From an uncultured Prevotella sp. (GTDB lineage Bacteria > Bacteroidota > Bacteroidia > Bacteroidales > Bacteroidaceae): a DNA stretch of 64,000 nt. The notes beneath the pieces are model-generated. The model searched no databases and was not told the origin of the DNA. It saw only the letters and a program-made list of their open reading frames with translations. The stretch is from positions 53,328 through 117,327 of the forward strand of contig CAKPYB010000006.1 in the NCBI GenBank assembly GCA_934202525.1, read 5' to 3'. How positions within the stretch are numbered: position 1 is the first letter of the stretch; every line of letters begins with the position of its first letter. The translations under genes were made by a program, and so were the position numbers. Positions 16,568-24,719 of this stretch are shown one piece after another.

Positions 16568-16609
16568 CGAAAGTACTTTCATGTGCTCATGAAAGTACTT
16601 TCGTTTTTT
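16568..16609. terminator. Strong hairpin made of two palindromic units 22 bp apart
   Basis: A perfect 16-bp stem (CGAAAGTACTTTCATG and its complement, TGCT loop) is followed by TTTTTT, so it can act as a terminator. Each arm carries the 12-bp palindrome GAAAGTACTTTC, and the two copies are exactly 22 bp apart (16569 and 16591), the period of the arrays elsewhere in the window. Confidence 0.7.
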
Positions 16610-16629
16610 ATTGCTTTTTCTACTATATT

Positions 16630-17328
16630 TTATTCCATAAAGACAGAGCGCCAAAGACTATAGCGCGCCTCTGGATTCAACTGCTCTAAATGATGGAAGA
16701 CGGCTTGCATATCCGCACGGCGGGTAGTCTCTTCGTAAGGACACAACGTCTTCTGCTTAGTGAAATGCAACTCTTCTGCTACCTGCCGGATATCCGCCTC
16801 ATGTACGAGACAGAGCGGACGGATGATGGTGAGGGGATAATGTTTTAAAGGAAGACTGGGCTGCATGGTGGAGTGAGAACCCTCAAAGGTGATATTCATC
16901 AGCAGGGTAACGAGGATATCATCCATATGATGGCCCAAGGCTATCTTGTTAAAACCATTATTTACCGCAAACTCGAAGAGCGTCTTGCGGCGGTTCCAGG
17001 CACAAAGGAAGCAACGGGTCTTACGGGGATCGGTGGATTCATCAAACGAACTATGAAGGATATGAAGCTTGATGCCATTCTCTGCACAGAAATCCTGCAG
17101 ATAAGAGCGGTCGGTCTCGTAAGGAATGTTATCCATGATGATATGGGCCGCCTCCACCTCGATATGCGGCTTATAGATGCGGGCACGCTGAGCCAGCAAA
17201 CGGACAAGTTCCAAAGAATCCTTGCCTCCACTCAAGGCAATAAGAATCCGGTCACCATCCTCCAAAAGGTGATAATCCACACATCCTTTATTGAATCGCT
17301 TTAATACTTTCTGTTCTGCTTTCATCAT
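16630..17328 (-). CDS. ttcA: tRNA 2-thiocytidine synthetase-like PP-loop ATPase (TtcA family)
   Basis: A 232-residue protein with a PP-loop ATP-binding motif SGGKDS (33-38), a Cys pair CFLC (Cys106, Cys109) in the RKTRCFLCAWNRR context, the LGHHMDD motif and a third Cys in KTLCPYEE. TtcA proteins use these cysteines to hold an Fe-S cluster and thiolate C32 of some tRNAs. The usual TtcA is longer (about 300 residues), so this is a compact member. TilS is less likely because its lysidine-specific C-terminal domains are absent. It is preceded on the minus strand by the rny terminator, so it is probably transcribed separately. Confidence 0.85.
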   Translation of the reverse strand: MMKAEQKVLKRFNKGCVDYHLLEDGDRILIALSGGKDSLELVRLLAQRARIYKPHIEVEAAHIIMDNIPYETDRSYLQDFCAENGIKLHILHSSFDESTDPRKTRCFLCAWNRRKTLFEFAVNNGFNKIALGHHMDDILVTLLMNITFEGSHSTMQPSLPLKHYPLTIIRPLCLVHEADIRQVAEELHFTKQKTLCPYEETTRRADMQAVFHHLEQLNPEARYSLWRSVFME

Positions 17329-17347
17329 ATTCTGAAAAGGGAAAAGA

Positions 17348-17381
17348 AAAGCCGCACCCTATAAACACAGAGTACGGCTTT
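17348..17381 (-). terminator. Intrinsic terminator after rny
   Basis: On the minus strand AAAGCCG pairs with CGGCTTT across a partly paired loop and is followed by TCTTTTCC. It ends the coiled-coil/zapA/rny transcript. Confidence 0.65.
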
Positions 17382-17447
17382 ATCAAGATACATCTCTCTA
17401 CCTTGCAGAAGAGAAACGACAATTTAAACTTCAAATATAATTCTATC

Positions 17448-18983
17448 TTACTTAGCGTAAGCTACACTACGAGTCTCACGAATCACAGTAATCTTAACCT
17501 GACCAGGATAAGTCATCTCATTCTGAATCTTGGTTGCGATTTCATCAGAAAGCTTGATGCTCTCTTCATCGTTCATCTTATCCGCACCCACGATGACACG
17601 GAGTTCACGACCTGCCTGGATAGCGTAAGTCTTGGTTACGCCAGGATAACTCATGGCGATAGCTTCAAGATCGTTCAAACGCTTGATATAAGCCTCTACA
17701 ATCTCACGACGGGCACCAGGACGAGCACCAGAGATAGCATCACAAACCTGTACGATAGGAGCCAATAATGTGTTCATCTCCATCTCATCATGGTGAGCAC
17801 CGATGGCATTGCAGATATCTGGTTTCTCCTTATACTTCTCTGCAATCTTGGCACCATACAATGCGTGTGGCAATTCACTCTCCTCATCAGGCACTTTACC
17901 AATATCGTGCAAAAGGCCGGCACGCTTAGCCTTCTTAGGATTCAATCCCAATTCAGAAGCCATGACAGCACAGAGATTAGCTGTTTCACGGGCATGCTGC
18001 AAGAGGTTCTGACCATAAGAAGAACGATACTTCATCTTACCGATGATACGAATCAACTCTGGGTGCAGACCATGAATACCGAGGTCGATAGCTGTACGCT
18101 TACCAGTTTCGATAATTTCATTATCCAACTGCTTCTTCACCTTGGCTACCACCTCCTCAATACGGGCTGGGTGGATACGGCCGTCAGCAACCAACTGATG
18201 GAGAGCCAGACGGCAAACCTCACGACGAACAGGGTCGAAGGCTGAGATAACAATTGCCTCAGGAGTATCATCCACGACGATTTCTACACCAGTTGCAGCT
18301 TCCAAAGCACGGATGTTACGACCTTCACGACCGATAATACGTCCCTTCACCTCATCATTATCGATATGGAAAACGCTGACAGAGTTCTCAATAGCTGTTT
18401 CAGTAGCAACACGCTGGATTGTCTGAATCACAATCTTCTTAGCCTGCTGGTTAGCATTGAGTTTGGCATCATCCATAATTTCGTTCACATAGCTTGCAGC
18501 ATCAAGCTTAGCCTGATCTTTCAGACTCTCAATCAATCTCTGCTTAGCCTCTTCAGCGCTCAGACCAGAAAGTTCTTCCAGTTTAGCCTGCTCCTGCTTC
18601 TGCATCTTTTCGAGGTCTTGCTGCTTGACAGACAAGAGTTTCTTCTCGTTGTCAACACGCTGCTGATACTGATCAATCTCCATCTTGCGTCGACCGAGGT
18701 CTTCCTGACGCTGATTGAGAGAAATCTCACGCTGCTTCAACTTATTCTCATTCTGCTGTATACGAGAATTACGCTGCTGCACTTCTTTTTCAAGTTCCGC
18801 CTTCTTGTTGAGGAATTTCTCCTTCACTTCCAAAAGCTTCTTCTCTTTTACTACTTCTGCCTCTTTATTGGCAGCTTCTATCATTTCGTTATATTTTCCC
18901 TTAATGACATAACGGAAAATGAAATACCCTGCAGCACCGCCGATAACGAGCGCCACCAAGGCTGCTATAATAGTTACTATCAT
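17448..18983 (-). CDS. rny: Ribonuclease Y
   Basis: A 511-residue membrane-anchored endoribonuclease. Order of parts: one N-terminal membrane helix (residues about 2-22), a long charged coiled coil (about 30-200), a KH RNA-binding domain ([20 protein letters not shown]), then an HD domain with the catalytic HD pair in [12 protein letters not shown]. Length matches the family (about 510-520). RNase Y starts mRNA turnover in bacteria lacking RNase E-led decay. It is the third gene of an operon with the coiled-coil gene and zapA. Confidence 0.97.
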   Translation of the reverse strand: MIVTIIAALVALVIGGAAGYFIFRYVIKGKYNEMIEAANKEAEVVKEKKLLEVKEKFLNKKAELEKEVQQRNSRIQQNENKLKQREISLNQRQEDLGRRKMEIDQYQQRVDNEKKLLSVKQQDLEKMQKQEQAKLEELSGLSAEEAKQRLIESLKDQAKLDAASYVNEIMDDAKLNANQQAKKIVIQTIQRVATETAIENSVSVFHIDNDEVKGRIIGREGRNIRALEAATGVEIVVDDTPEAIVISAFDPVRREVCRLALHQLVADGRIHPARIEEVVAKVKKQLDNEIIETGKRTAIDLGIHGLHPELIRIIGKMKYRSSYGQNLLQHARETANLCAVMASELGLNPKKAKRAGLLHDIGKVPDEESELPHALYGAKIAEKYKEKPDICNAIGAHHDEMEMNTLLAPIVQVCDAISGARPGARREIVEAYIKRLNDLEAIAMSYPGVTKTYAIQAGRELRVIVGADKMNDEESIKLSDEIATKIQNEMTYPGQVKITVIRETRSVAYAK

Positions 18984-19007
18984 TATTATATATATTTATT
19001 AATATTC

Positions 19008-19307
19008 TTATTTCAAAGCGTCTTCAATCTCGGAGGTAAGCTTCTCAAGAATATCATCATAAGGTTTCGTATCATTCCGATCCGATTCCTTCTCATATCT
19101 CAATGCCACATCAATGAGCGCCATATACAGGATTTCCTTATCGCTCTTTCTGCCTTTGAAAATCTTGGTATATGAGTTTACAATATCATCTATCAGCTTA
19201 GCTGATTTACGATAATACTCCTCGTCTTCCCTAGGTATTCTTACCGAAAGATCTGTATCATAGACGTGTAATCGTATGAGTAATTTATCTTGTTCTTGTT
19301 CTGCCAT
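19008..19307 (-). CDS. zapA: Cell division protein ZapA
   Basis: A 99-residue protein with the ZapA pattern: an N-terminal beta segment (LLIRLHVYDTDLSVRIPREDEEYYRKSAKLID) followed by helices and a coiled-coil tail. ZapA bundles FtsZ filaments at midcell. It lies between the coiled-coil gene and rny, with a 24-bp gap to rny. Confidence 0.88.
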   Translation of the reverse strand: MAEQEQDKLLIRLHVYDTDLSVRIPREDEEYYRKSAKLIDDIVNSYTKIFKGRKSDKEILYMALIDVALRYEKESDRNDTKPYDDILEKLTSEIEDALK

Positions 19308-19318
19308 CGTTCCGATTT

Positions 19319-19612
19319 TTACTTTTCACCCAATAGTGTGATACACTTATTGACATCTCTTATGAGCTTGGCGATGCGCTTCTGAGTAGCTTCCATATCA
19401 TTGTCAGAAATCGTCATCATCTTCGCCATTTTCAAGCTGTCGTAATCACTCTGCGCTTGAGCCAACTTTTCCTCCAATGCCTTGATTTTTGCATCGCGCT
19501 CATCCACCATCGCATAGAGTTCAGCATTCTCCTGCTTGACCTCGTCAAACTTGAGAATCATCTGCCTTACTCTTGTGGCAAACGTATTGATTGTTTTCTC
19601 ATTTGCACTCAT
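19319..19612 (-). CDS. Small coiled-coil protein, possible division partner of ZapA
   Basis: A 97-residue, almost wholly helical protein with heptad-like spacing (KFDEVKQENAELYAMVDERDAKIKALEEKLAQAQSDYDSL covers the coil). No enzymatic motif is seen. It lies 11 bp before zapA and shares its promoter, so a role at the division ring, similar in shape to ZapB, is possible but is inferred only from context and form. Confidence 0.7.
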   Translation of the reverse strand: MSANEKTINTFATRVRQMILKFDEVKQENAELYAMVDERDAKIKALEEKLAQAQSDYDSLKMAKMMTISDNDMEATQKRIAKLIRDVNKCITLLGEK

Positions 19613-19632
19613 GACTATTATTTTTTGGCTAC

Positions 19633-19640
19633 AAATTTAA
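19633..19640 (-). promoter_or_regulatory. -7 element for the coiled-coil/zapA/rny operon
   Basis: TAAATTTG on the minus strand, about 20 bp before the first start codon of the operon. Confidence 0.6.
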
Positions 19641-19701
19641 GAGAATTATTTGAATAAAACAAATATTCTGCTATTTTTTTTCATTTTGGGCGCAACATTT
19701 G

Positions 19702-20352
19702 TTACTTTCCCATCTTCTGCTTTGCCTTTTCTACGTCTTCATCTGATGGACGTGGCTCTTTTTTGGCAAGCATCAATACCTGGAAGGTAAAGTCGGTTAC
19801 CCATTGCTGGCTGAATGCCAAGCGCTTGTTGAACTGGCGCAACTGAAGCACGGTTTTCAGCACACTGGCATCAGAGAAATCATTCTTAGTGAAGATATCT
19901 TCTACAGTTTTAGCAGTCAGCTTGTAAAGTGAATTCTTCATGAAGCTAGGCAAACGGAGCTTAAACTTCATCAGATTACCCATCAGCATCATCAGATCCT
20001 GCGTAAAGTTCTGGAACTGGATGAGATATACATTGACATCCTGCAGTTTGTGGCAGTTCTTACGGATACTGGAATCTATTTCCTTGAAGAAGGCATCATC
20101 CGTATCATAGATATTCTTCATCATTTTCTTCACCTGTGCTTTTTCGCCAATACCCAGACGATTGTTGACCGTCGGAACATGCAGACTTGTCTTGAAGACA
20201 CGCAAGTCTGGCAACATGGCCAAATTGGTGATACCTAACTGAGAAGCAAGTGCTGCCTGAAAGTATACACGGACCAAGGTCATGTAATCTTCCATTCCAC
20301 CTACCTTTTTATCGTCGTCCTTACGACCGAATAGTTTAGCAAAAATTCCCAT
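19702..20352 (-). CDS. Hypothetical helical protein
   Basis: A 216-residue soluble protein starting MGIFAKLFGRKDDDKK, mostly helical, with no signal peptide, membrane segment or catalytic motif that I recognise. The charged tail (KKEPRPSDEDVEKAKQKMGK) is likely flexible. It has its own promoter and lies between the division operon and rfbA. I do not recognise a function; it looks like a conserved Bacteroidales protein. Confidence 0.7.
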   Translation of the reverse strand: MGIFAKLFGRKDDDKKVGGMEDYMTLVRVYFQAALASQLGITNLAMLPDLRVFKTSLHVPTVNNRLGIGEKAQVKKMMKNIYDTDDAFFKEIDSSIRKNCHKLQDVNVYLIQFQNFTQDLMMLMGNLMKFKLRLPSFMKNSLYKLTAKTVEDIFTKNDFSDASVLKTVLQLRQFNKRLAFSQQWVTDFTFQVLMLAKKEPRPSDEDVEKAKQKMGK

Positions 20353-20394
20353 TCCTTTATTATTTTATTTTCTATATCTATTTAATTGTTCTGC

Positions 20395-20402
20395 AAAAAT
20401 AC
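20395..20402 (-). promoter_or_regulatory. -7 element for the hypothetical gene at 19.7-20.4 kb
   Basis: TATTTTTG on the minus strand, 42 bp before the start codon. Confidence 0.6.
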
Positions 20403-20516
20403 AATAAAATCAGTAAATACCCAAATCAAAGCGACGTTTTTTATATAAAAAGGTGCTTTTTTTATCAAAAAATGCATTTTTATGGCTTATGATTTCACTC
20501 ATTCAACTTTTTTTAG

Positions 20517-20524
20517 TAACTTTG
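20517..20524 (+). promoter_or_regulatory. -7 element for rfbA
   Basis: TAACTTTG, 54 bp before the rfbA start, in an A/T-rich divergent intergenic region. Confidence 0.65.
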
Positions 20525-20578
20525 CCGCGTTTTTAAGACAAGACTATTCAACTTTATTATATTAGAAATAGAGAAGAT

Positions 20579-21454
20579 ATGAAAGGAATCGTATTAGCGG
20601 GAGGTTCGGGTACAAGACTTTACCCTATTACCAAAGGTATCAGTAAGCAATTGATACCAATTTTTGATAAGCCAATGATATACTACCCTGTTTCCGTGCT
20701 AATGTTGGCAGGAATCAAGGAGATTTTGATTATATCTACCCCATTCGACTTGCCTGGTTTCAAACGTCTGTTAGGCGACGGCAGCGAATTGGGTGTACAC
20801 TTCGAATATGCAGAACAGCCATCACCCGATGGTCTGGCTCAAGCCTTCATCATTGGCGAGAAGTTTATCGGTAATGATACAGTCTGTCTGGTTTTGGGTG
20901 ACAACATTTTCTATGGAGCTGGCTTTACCGGTTTACTCAAGGATAGCGTGAAAGCTGCAGAAGAAGGGGTGGCAAGCGTATTTGGCTATTATGTCAACGA
21001 CCCAGAGAGATATGGTGTGGCTGAGTTTGATGAAAACGGCAACTGCCTGAGCATCGAAGAGAAACCTGAAAAGCCTAAGAGCAACTATGCTGTTGTAGGA
21101 CTCTATTTCTATCCTAACAGCGTGGTGGATGTGGCAAAGAACATCAAGCCTAGCGCTAGAGGGGAACTGGAGATAACGACAGTAAACCAGTACTATCTGA
21201 AAGAAAAGACACTGAAGGTAAGAACCTTACAGCGCGGTTTTGCCTGGCTTGACACCGGCACCCACGACAGTCTTTCGGAAGCAAGTACCTTTATAGAAGT
21301 CATCGAAAAGAGACAAGGTCTGAAAGTGGCATGTCTGGAAGAAATCGCATTCAAACAAGGATGGATTGATAAGGAACAGTTGCTGAAACTTGCCCAACCG
21401 ATGCTTAAAAACGGTTACGGGCAATATCTGAAAGAACTTGCAGCAAGCAGATAG
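20579..21454 (+). CDS. rfbA: Glucose-1-phosphate thymidylyltransferase
   Basis: A 291-residue nucleotidyltransferase that makes dTDP-glucose from glucose 1-phosphate and dTTP, the first step to dTDP-rhamnose and related sugars. The substrate loop [18 protein letters not shown], the [10 protein letters not shown] segment and GDNIFYG are diagnostic, and the length is that of the family. The other dTDP-rhamnose genes (rfbB, C, D) are not next to it. A Wzc-like polysaccharide kinase follows 65 bp later, so the pair probably serves exopolysaccharide or O-antigen assembly. Confidence 0.96.
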   Translation: MKGIVLAGGSGTRLYPITKGISKQLIPIFDKPMIYYPVSVLMLAGIKEILIISTPFDLPGFKRLLGDGSELGVHFEYAEQPSPDGLAQAFIIGEKFIGNDTVCLVLGDNIFYGAGFTGLLKDSVKAAEEGVASVFGYYVNDPERYGVAEFDENGNCLSIEEKPEKPKSNYAVVGLYFYPNSVVDVAKNIKPSARGELEITTVNQYYLKEKTLKVRTLQRGFAWLDTGTHDSLSEASTFIEVIEKRQGLKVACLEEIAFKQGWIDKEQLLKLAQPMLKNGYGQYLKELAASR

Positions 21455-21519
21455 CACAGCGTCTATCATTTATCTTATACAAATATAATAGAGGTGTAAA
21501 CACAATAGAATATAAAATA

Positions 21520-24063
21520 ATGGAAGAAACAAAGAACTTTGATTTGGGACGTGATCAAGAGCAGGAAGAGAAGTCATCTATTGACTTCCAGCTGATTTAT
21601 TCTACTCTTATCCTCAACTGGAAATGGTTCGTTCTATCACTCATTGTATGTTTGGGATTGGGATATCTCTACATACGCCATGCGAGACCGCAATACCAGG
21701 CTACCGCCAAGGTACTGATTAAGGATGACGACCAGAGAAAGAACAGAGGTATGGGTAACAGCATGATTCAGAATGCTGCAAACCTCGGTTTTATTTCAAA
21801 CTCAAACGGTATAGACAATGAGATTGAAATTCTTTCGGCTCAAGACCTGGCTAACCAGGCTGTAGTAGACATGAAATGCTACGTGAACTATTACCATAAA
21901 GGAACCTTCAGAGACCAGTTAGTCTACAAAGAGCAGGAAGTAAGCGTTGACTTAGACCTGGCTCATCTCAAGAAGTTGAATGCTCCTATCAGACTTCTTA
22001 TCGAGAAAACCGGCAACCAGTATCAGGTTACAGGTTCATACTATATACCTGTAGACGCTTTCTCCTATCAGAAGGATCCTGTCAAGATAGAAAAGACGTT
22101 AGCTGGTCTGCCAGCAAGCATCAATACCCGTGTAGGAACCCTCCACTTCACCCAGAACGGCAAATACGCTTTAAAAGATGGTGAAAGTCTGAAGGTGATT
22201 ATCGTATCACCGGAGATGGCGGCTAAGGGCTATACAAAAGCTTTGACTGTAAGCCAGACTTCAAAGACGACAACTATTGCCGAACTGGTGATGAAAGATG
22301 AGGATCCTCAGCGCAGCATCGACTATCTGAGAACCTTGGTCAATGTTTACAACCGTCAGGCCAACGAGGACAAGAATGAAATTTCTTTCCGTACAGAACA
22401 GTTCATCAACCAGCGTCTGGAGAAAATCAACAACGAGCTGGGCAATACAGAAGGCCAACTCGAAAACTACAAGAAGCGTAACAATGTAGTAGAGATGAAA
22501 CTCAATGCAACAGCTGCCATCGCTAACTCAGACACTTACGCCCAGAAACTTCAGGAGGCCAATACACAGGTTGAACTTCTGAACGAACTTGGCAAATACA
22601 TGAACGAACCTGGCAACAGATATCAGCCTATCCCATCAAACGTGGGTCTGACAGATGAGAGCTCAACAGAGTTGATTAACGAATACAACAAGATTGCTCT
22701 GAACCGCAACCAGCTGTTGCATTCTGCCAGCGAGAGTTCTCCAACCGTAACACCATTGTCAGCCCAGTTGGATGACCTCACAAAATCCATCAAGCGTGCT
22801 ATGCGCCAGGCAAAACTGGGTATGGAGATTCAGCGTAACAGCATTGCCAGACAGGCTGCCATGTATGCCAACCAGATAGGAAACTCGCCTGAGCAAGAGC
22901 GAGTTCTGACTCAGATTGGTCGTCAGCAGGAAGTAAAATCCGGTCTTTACCTGATGCTTCTTCAAAAACGTGAAGAGAACTCTATTTCGCTTGCAGCAAC
23001 GGCAGACAAGGGTAAGGTTATCGATGCTCCTTCATTGGAAGGAAAGGTCAGTCCTAAGAGTCCTATCATTATGCTGATTGCCTTGGTACTGGGTATTGCA
23101 ATCCCTGCCGGCATTCTCTTCCTGAGAGAATTCTTCAAGTACAAGATAGAGGGACATGAAGACGTGATGAAACTTACCCAGATACCTGTCATTGCCGACA
23201 TTCCTGTAGCAAGCGATGCCGCCAAGAAGGAAGGAAAGGCTGATATTGTGGTTCACCAGAACGTAAACAACCTGATGGAGGAGATCTTCCGCGGCTTGCG
23301 TACCAACATTCAGTTTATGCTGAAGGAAGGTGAAAAGGTCATGATGTTTACCTCTTCTACATCAGGTGAAGGTAAAACCTTCGTGGCTTCCAATATCGGT
23401 ATCTCGCTCGCCTTACTGGGCAAGAAGGTTATCATGGTAGGTCTGGATATCCGTAAGCCTCGTCTGGCAGAGCTCTTCGAGATTGACAACCACCATAATG
23501 GCATCACCAATCTGATTGTACACGACCATAACACATGGGATGATATACAGAAACAGATTCTCTCTTCGGGCGTCAACAGTAAACTCGACCTTCTGATGGC
23601 TGGTCCTGTTCCTCCTAACCCAGGAGAGTTGGTAACCAGAGCAAGTCTTGACGACATTATCAGCCAGTTGAAGGAACATTACGACTACGTCATTCTCGAT
23701 ACGGCTCCAGTAGGTCTTGTGAACGATAGTTTGCAGCTTGGACGTCTGGCTAATCTCTGTGTATATGTCTGCCGCGCAGATTATACTCCAAAGGCAAGTT
23801 TCGGCATGATCAACGGTTTGAAAGCCGAAAACAAATTGCCTAACATGTGCTTAGTACTCAATGGTGTCGACCTCTCCAAGAAGAAGCATAGCTTCTACTA
23901 TGGTGTTGGTAAGTACGGCAAATATGGAAAATATGGCAACTATGGTTCTTATGGTTCATACGGCAAATACGGCAAGTATGGAACTTACGGACAGTATGGA
24001 AGCTATGGCAACTATAGCAACAGCCACTATGGCAATGCCAACGACAACAGTATCAAGAAGTAA
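21520..24063 (+). CDS. Wzc-like polysaccharide chain-length tyrosine autokinase
   Basis: An 847-residue inner-membrane protein. A Wzz-type N-terminal helix (LNWKWFVLSLIVCLGLGYLYI) is followed by a large periplasmic domain, a second helix (IIMLIALVLGIAIPAGILFL) and a cytoplasmic BY-kinase with Walker A SSTSGEGKT (612-620) and Walker motifs VGLDIRKPR and VILDTAPVG. The tail has 12 tyrosines exactly three residues apart (Tyr799 to Tyr832, XYG repeats), plus Tyr793, Tyr794 and Tyr837. These are the likely autophosphorylation sites. Such kinases control capsule or exopolysaccharide export. No Wza-type export gene is beside it. Confidence 0.93.
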   Translation: MEETKNFDLGRDQEQEEKSSIDFQLIYSTLILNWKWFVLSLIVCLGLGYLYIRHARPQYQATAKVLIKDDDQRKNRGMGNSMIQNAANLGFISNSNGIDNEIEILSAQDLANQAVVDMKCYVNYYHKGTFRDQLVYKEQEVSVDLDLAHLKKLNAPIRLLIEKTGNQYQVTGSYYIPVDAFSYQKDPVKIEKTLAGLPASINTRVGTLHFTQNGKYALKDGESLKVIIVSPEMAAKGYTKALTVSQTSKTTTIAELVMKDEDPQRSIDYLRTLVNVYNRQANEDKNEISFRTEQFINQRLEKINNELGNTEGQLENYKKRNNVVEMKLNATAAIANSDTYAQKLQEANTQVELLNELGKYMNEPGNRYQPIPSNVGLTDESSTELINEYNKIALNRNQLLHSASESSPTVTPLSAQLDDLTKSIKRAMRQAKLGMEIQRNSIARQAAMYANQIGNSPEQERVLTQIGRQQEVKSGLYLMLLQKREENSISLAATADKGKVIDAPSLEGKVSPKSPIIMLIALVLGIAIPAGILFLREFFKYKIEGHEDVMKLTQIPVIADIPVASDAAKKEGKADIVVHQNVNNLMEEIFRGLRTNIQFMLKEGEKVMMFTSSTSGEGKTFVASNIGISLALLGKKVIMVGLDIRKPRLAELFEIDNHHNGITNLIVHDHNTWDDIQKQILSSGVNSKLDLLMAGPVPPNPGELVTRASLDDIISQLKEHYDYVILDTAPVGLVNDSLQLGRLANLCVYVCRADYTPKASFGMINGLKAENKLPNMCLVLNGVDLSKKKHSFYYGVGKYGKYGKYGNYGSYGSYGKYGKYGTYGQYGSYGNYSNSHYGNANDNSIKK

Positions 24064-24086
24064 TCAAAAACATACATACAACAAAG

Positions 24087-24123
24087 AAAAGAGTCTTTCT
24101 ATCCAGATAGGAAGACTCTTTTA
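24087..24123 (+). terminator. Intrinsic terminator after the Wzc-like gene
   Basis: AAAAGAGTCTT and AAGACTCTTTT with inner CTATC/GATAG pairing form a strong hairpin ending in T residues. Confidence 0.8.
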
Positions 24124-24145
24124 GATTTAAAAACATTAAGACAAT

Positions 24146-24574
24146 ATGGCAACAATTGCAGTAGATTTCGATGGTACAATCGTAACCCACGAGTACCCGA
24201 AGATTGGTACAGAACTACCTTTCGCCACAGAAACATTAAAGATGTTGATTAGAGACCACCACAAGCTTATTCTATGGAGCGTACGCGAAGGGAAGCTCCT
24301 GGACGAGGCAGTAGAATGGTGTAGAGAAAGAGGAGTTGAATTCTGGGCTGTGAACAAGGATTATCCTGAAGAGAGTTTGGAGAACAACAATCACTTTTCA
24401 CGCAAGCTCAAAGCCGACTGGTTCATCGACGACAGAGGTATCGGCGGTTTGCCTGATTGGGGGGAGATTTACCAAATTATCACCAACCATACAAGCTATC
24501 GCAGAGTACTGAAGCAGAAGTTCGGCGAGCAGCAGGAAGCCCCTAAGAAGAAGCATTGGTGGAGCCGCGGATAA
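24146..24574 (+). CDS. HAD-superfamily hydrolase-like protein
   Basis: A 142-residue cytoplasmic protein with the HAD motif I VDFDGTIV near the N-terminus. Motif II may be LWSVREG, and WFIDDRGIGG looks like a motif IV-type acidic pair. It is compact, without a large cap domain. The Arg/Lys/Trp-rich C-terminus (KKKHWWSRG) is distinctive. It may be a phosphatase of small molecules, but the substrate is unknown. It follows the Wzc-like gene after a terminator. Confidence 0.8.
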   Translation: MATIAVDFDGTIVTHEYPKIGTELPFATETLKMLIRDHHKLILWSVREGKLLDEAVEWCRERGVEFWAVNKDYPEESLENNNHFSRKLKADWFIDDRGIGGLPDWGEIYQIITNHTSYRRVLKQKFGEQQEAPKKKHWWSRG

Positions 24575-24590
24575 AGTGTTTCTTCAAAAG

Positions 24591-24650
24591 GATATCCTAG
24601 TAAATACGATAAAAGATATCCTGATAGATACAATAAAAGATATCACAATA
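24591..24650. repeat. Three imperfect direct repeats, 24-bp period
   Basis: GATATC recurs at 24591, 24615 and 24639, with AAAAGATATC shared by the last two and TA-rich sequence between. It lies just before a terminator at the convergent gene boundary. Confidence 0.65.
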
Positions 24651-24653
24651 AAT

Positions 24654-24691
24654 AAAAAAGGTGTATTGCTCATTGGCAATACACCTTTTTT
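24654..24691. terminator. Bidirectional terminator between the HAD gene and ppiD
   Basis: AAAAAAGGTGTATTGC pairs with GCAATACACCTTTTTT across a 6-nt loop, with A- and T-runs on both sides. Confidence 0.88.
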
Positions 24692-24719
24692 ATTTATTGG
24701 ATAAAATCTAATAGTCTAA

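Noticed and set aside
16568..16609. Taking this hairpin as part of a 22-bp array without reservation
   Set aside because: With only two units and a T-run it works equally well as a plain terminator. It is listed as such and used only as weak support for the array idea.
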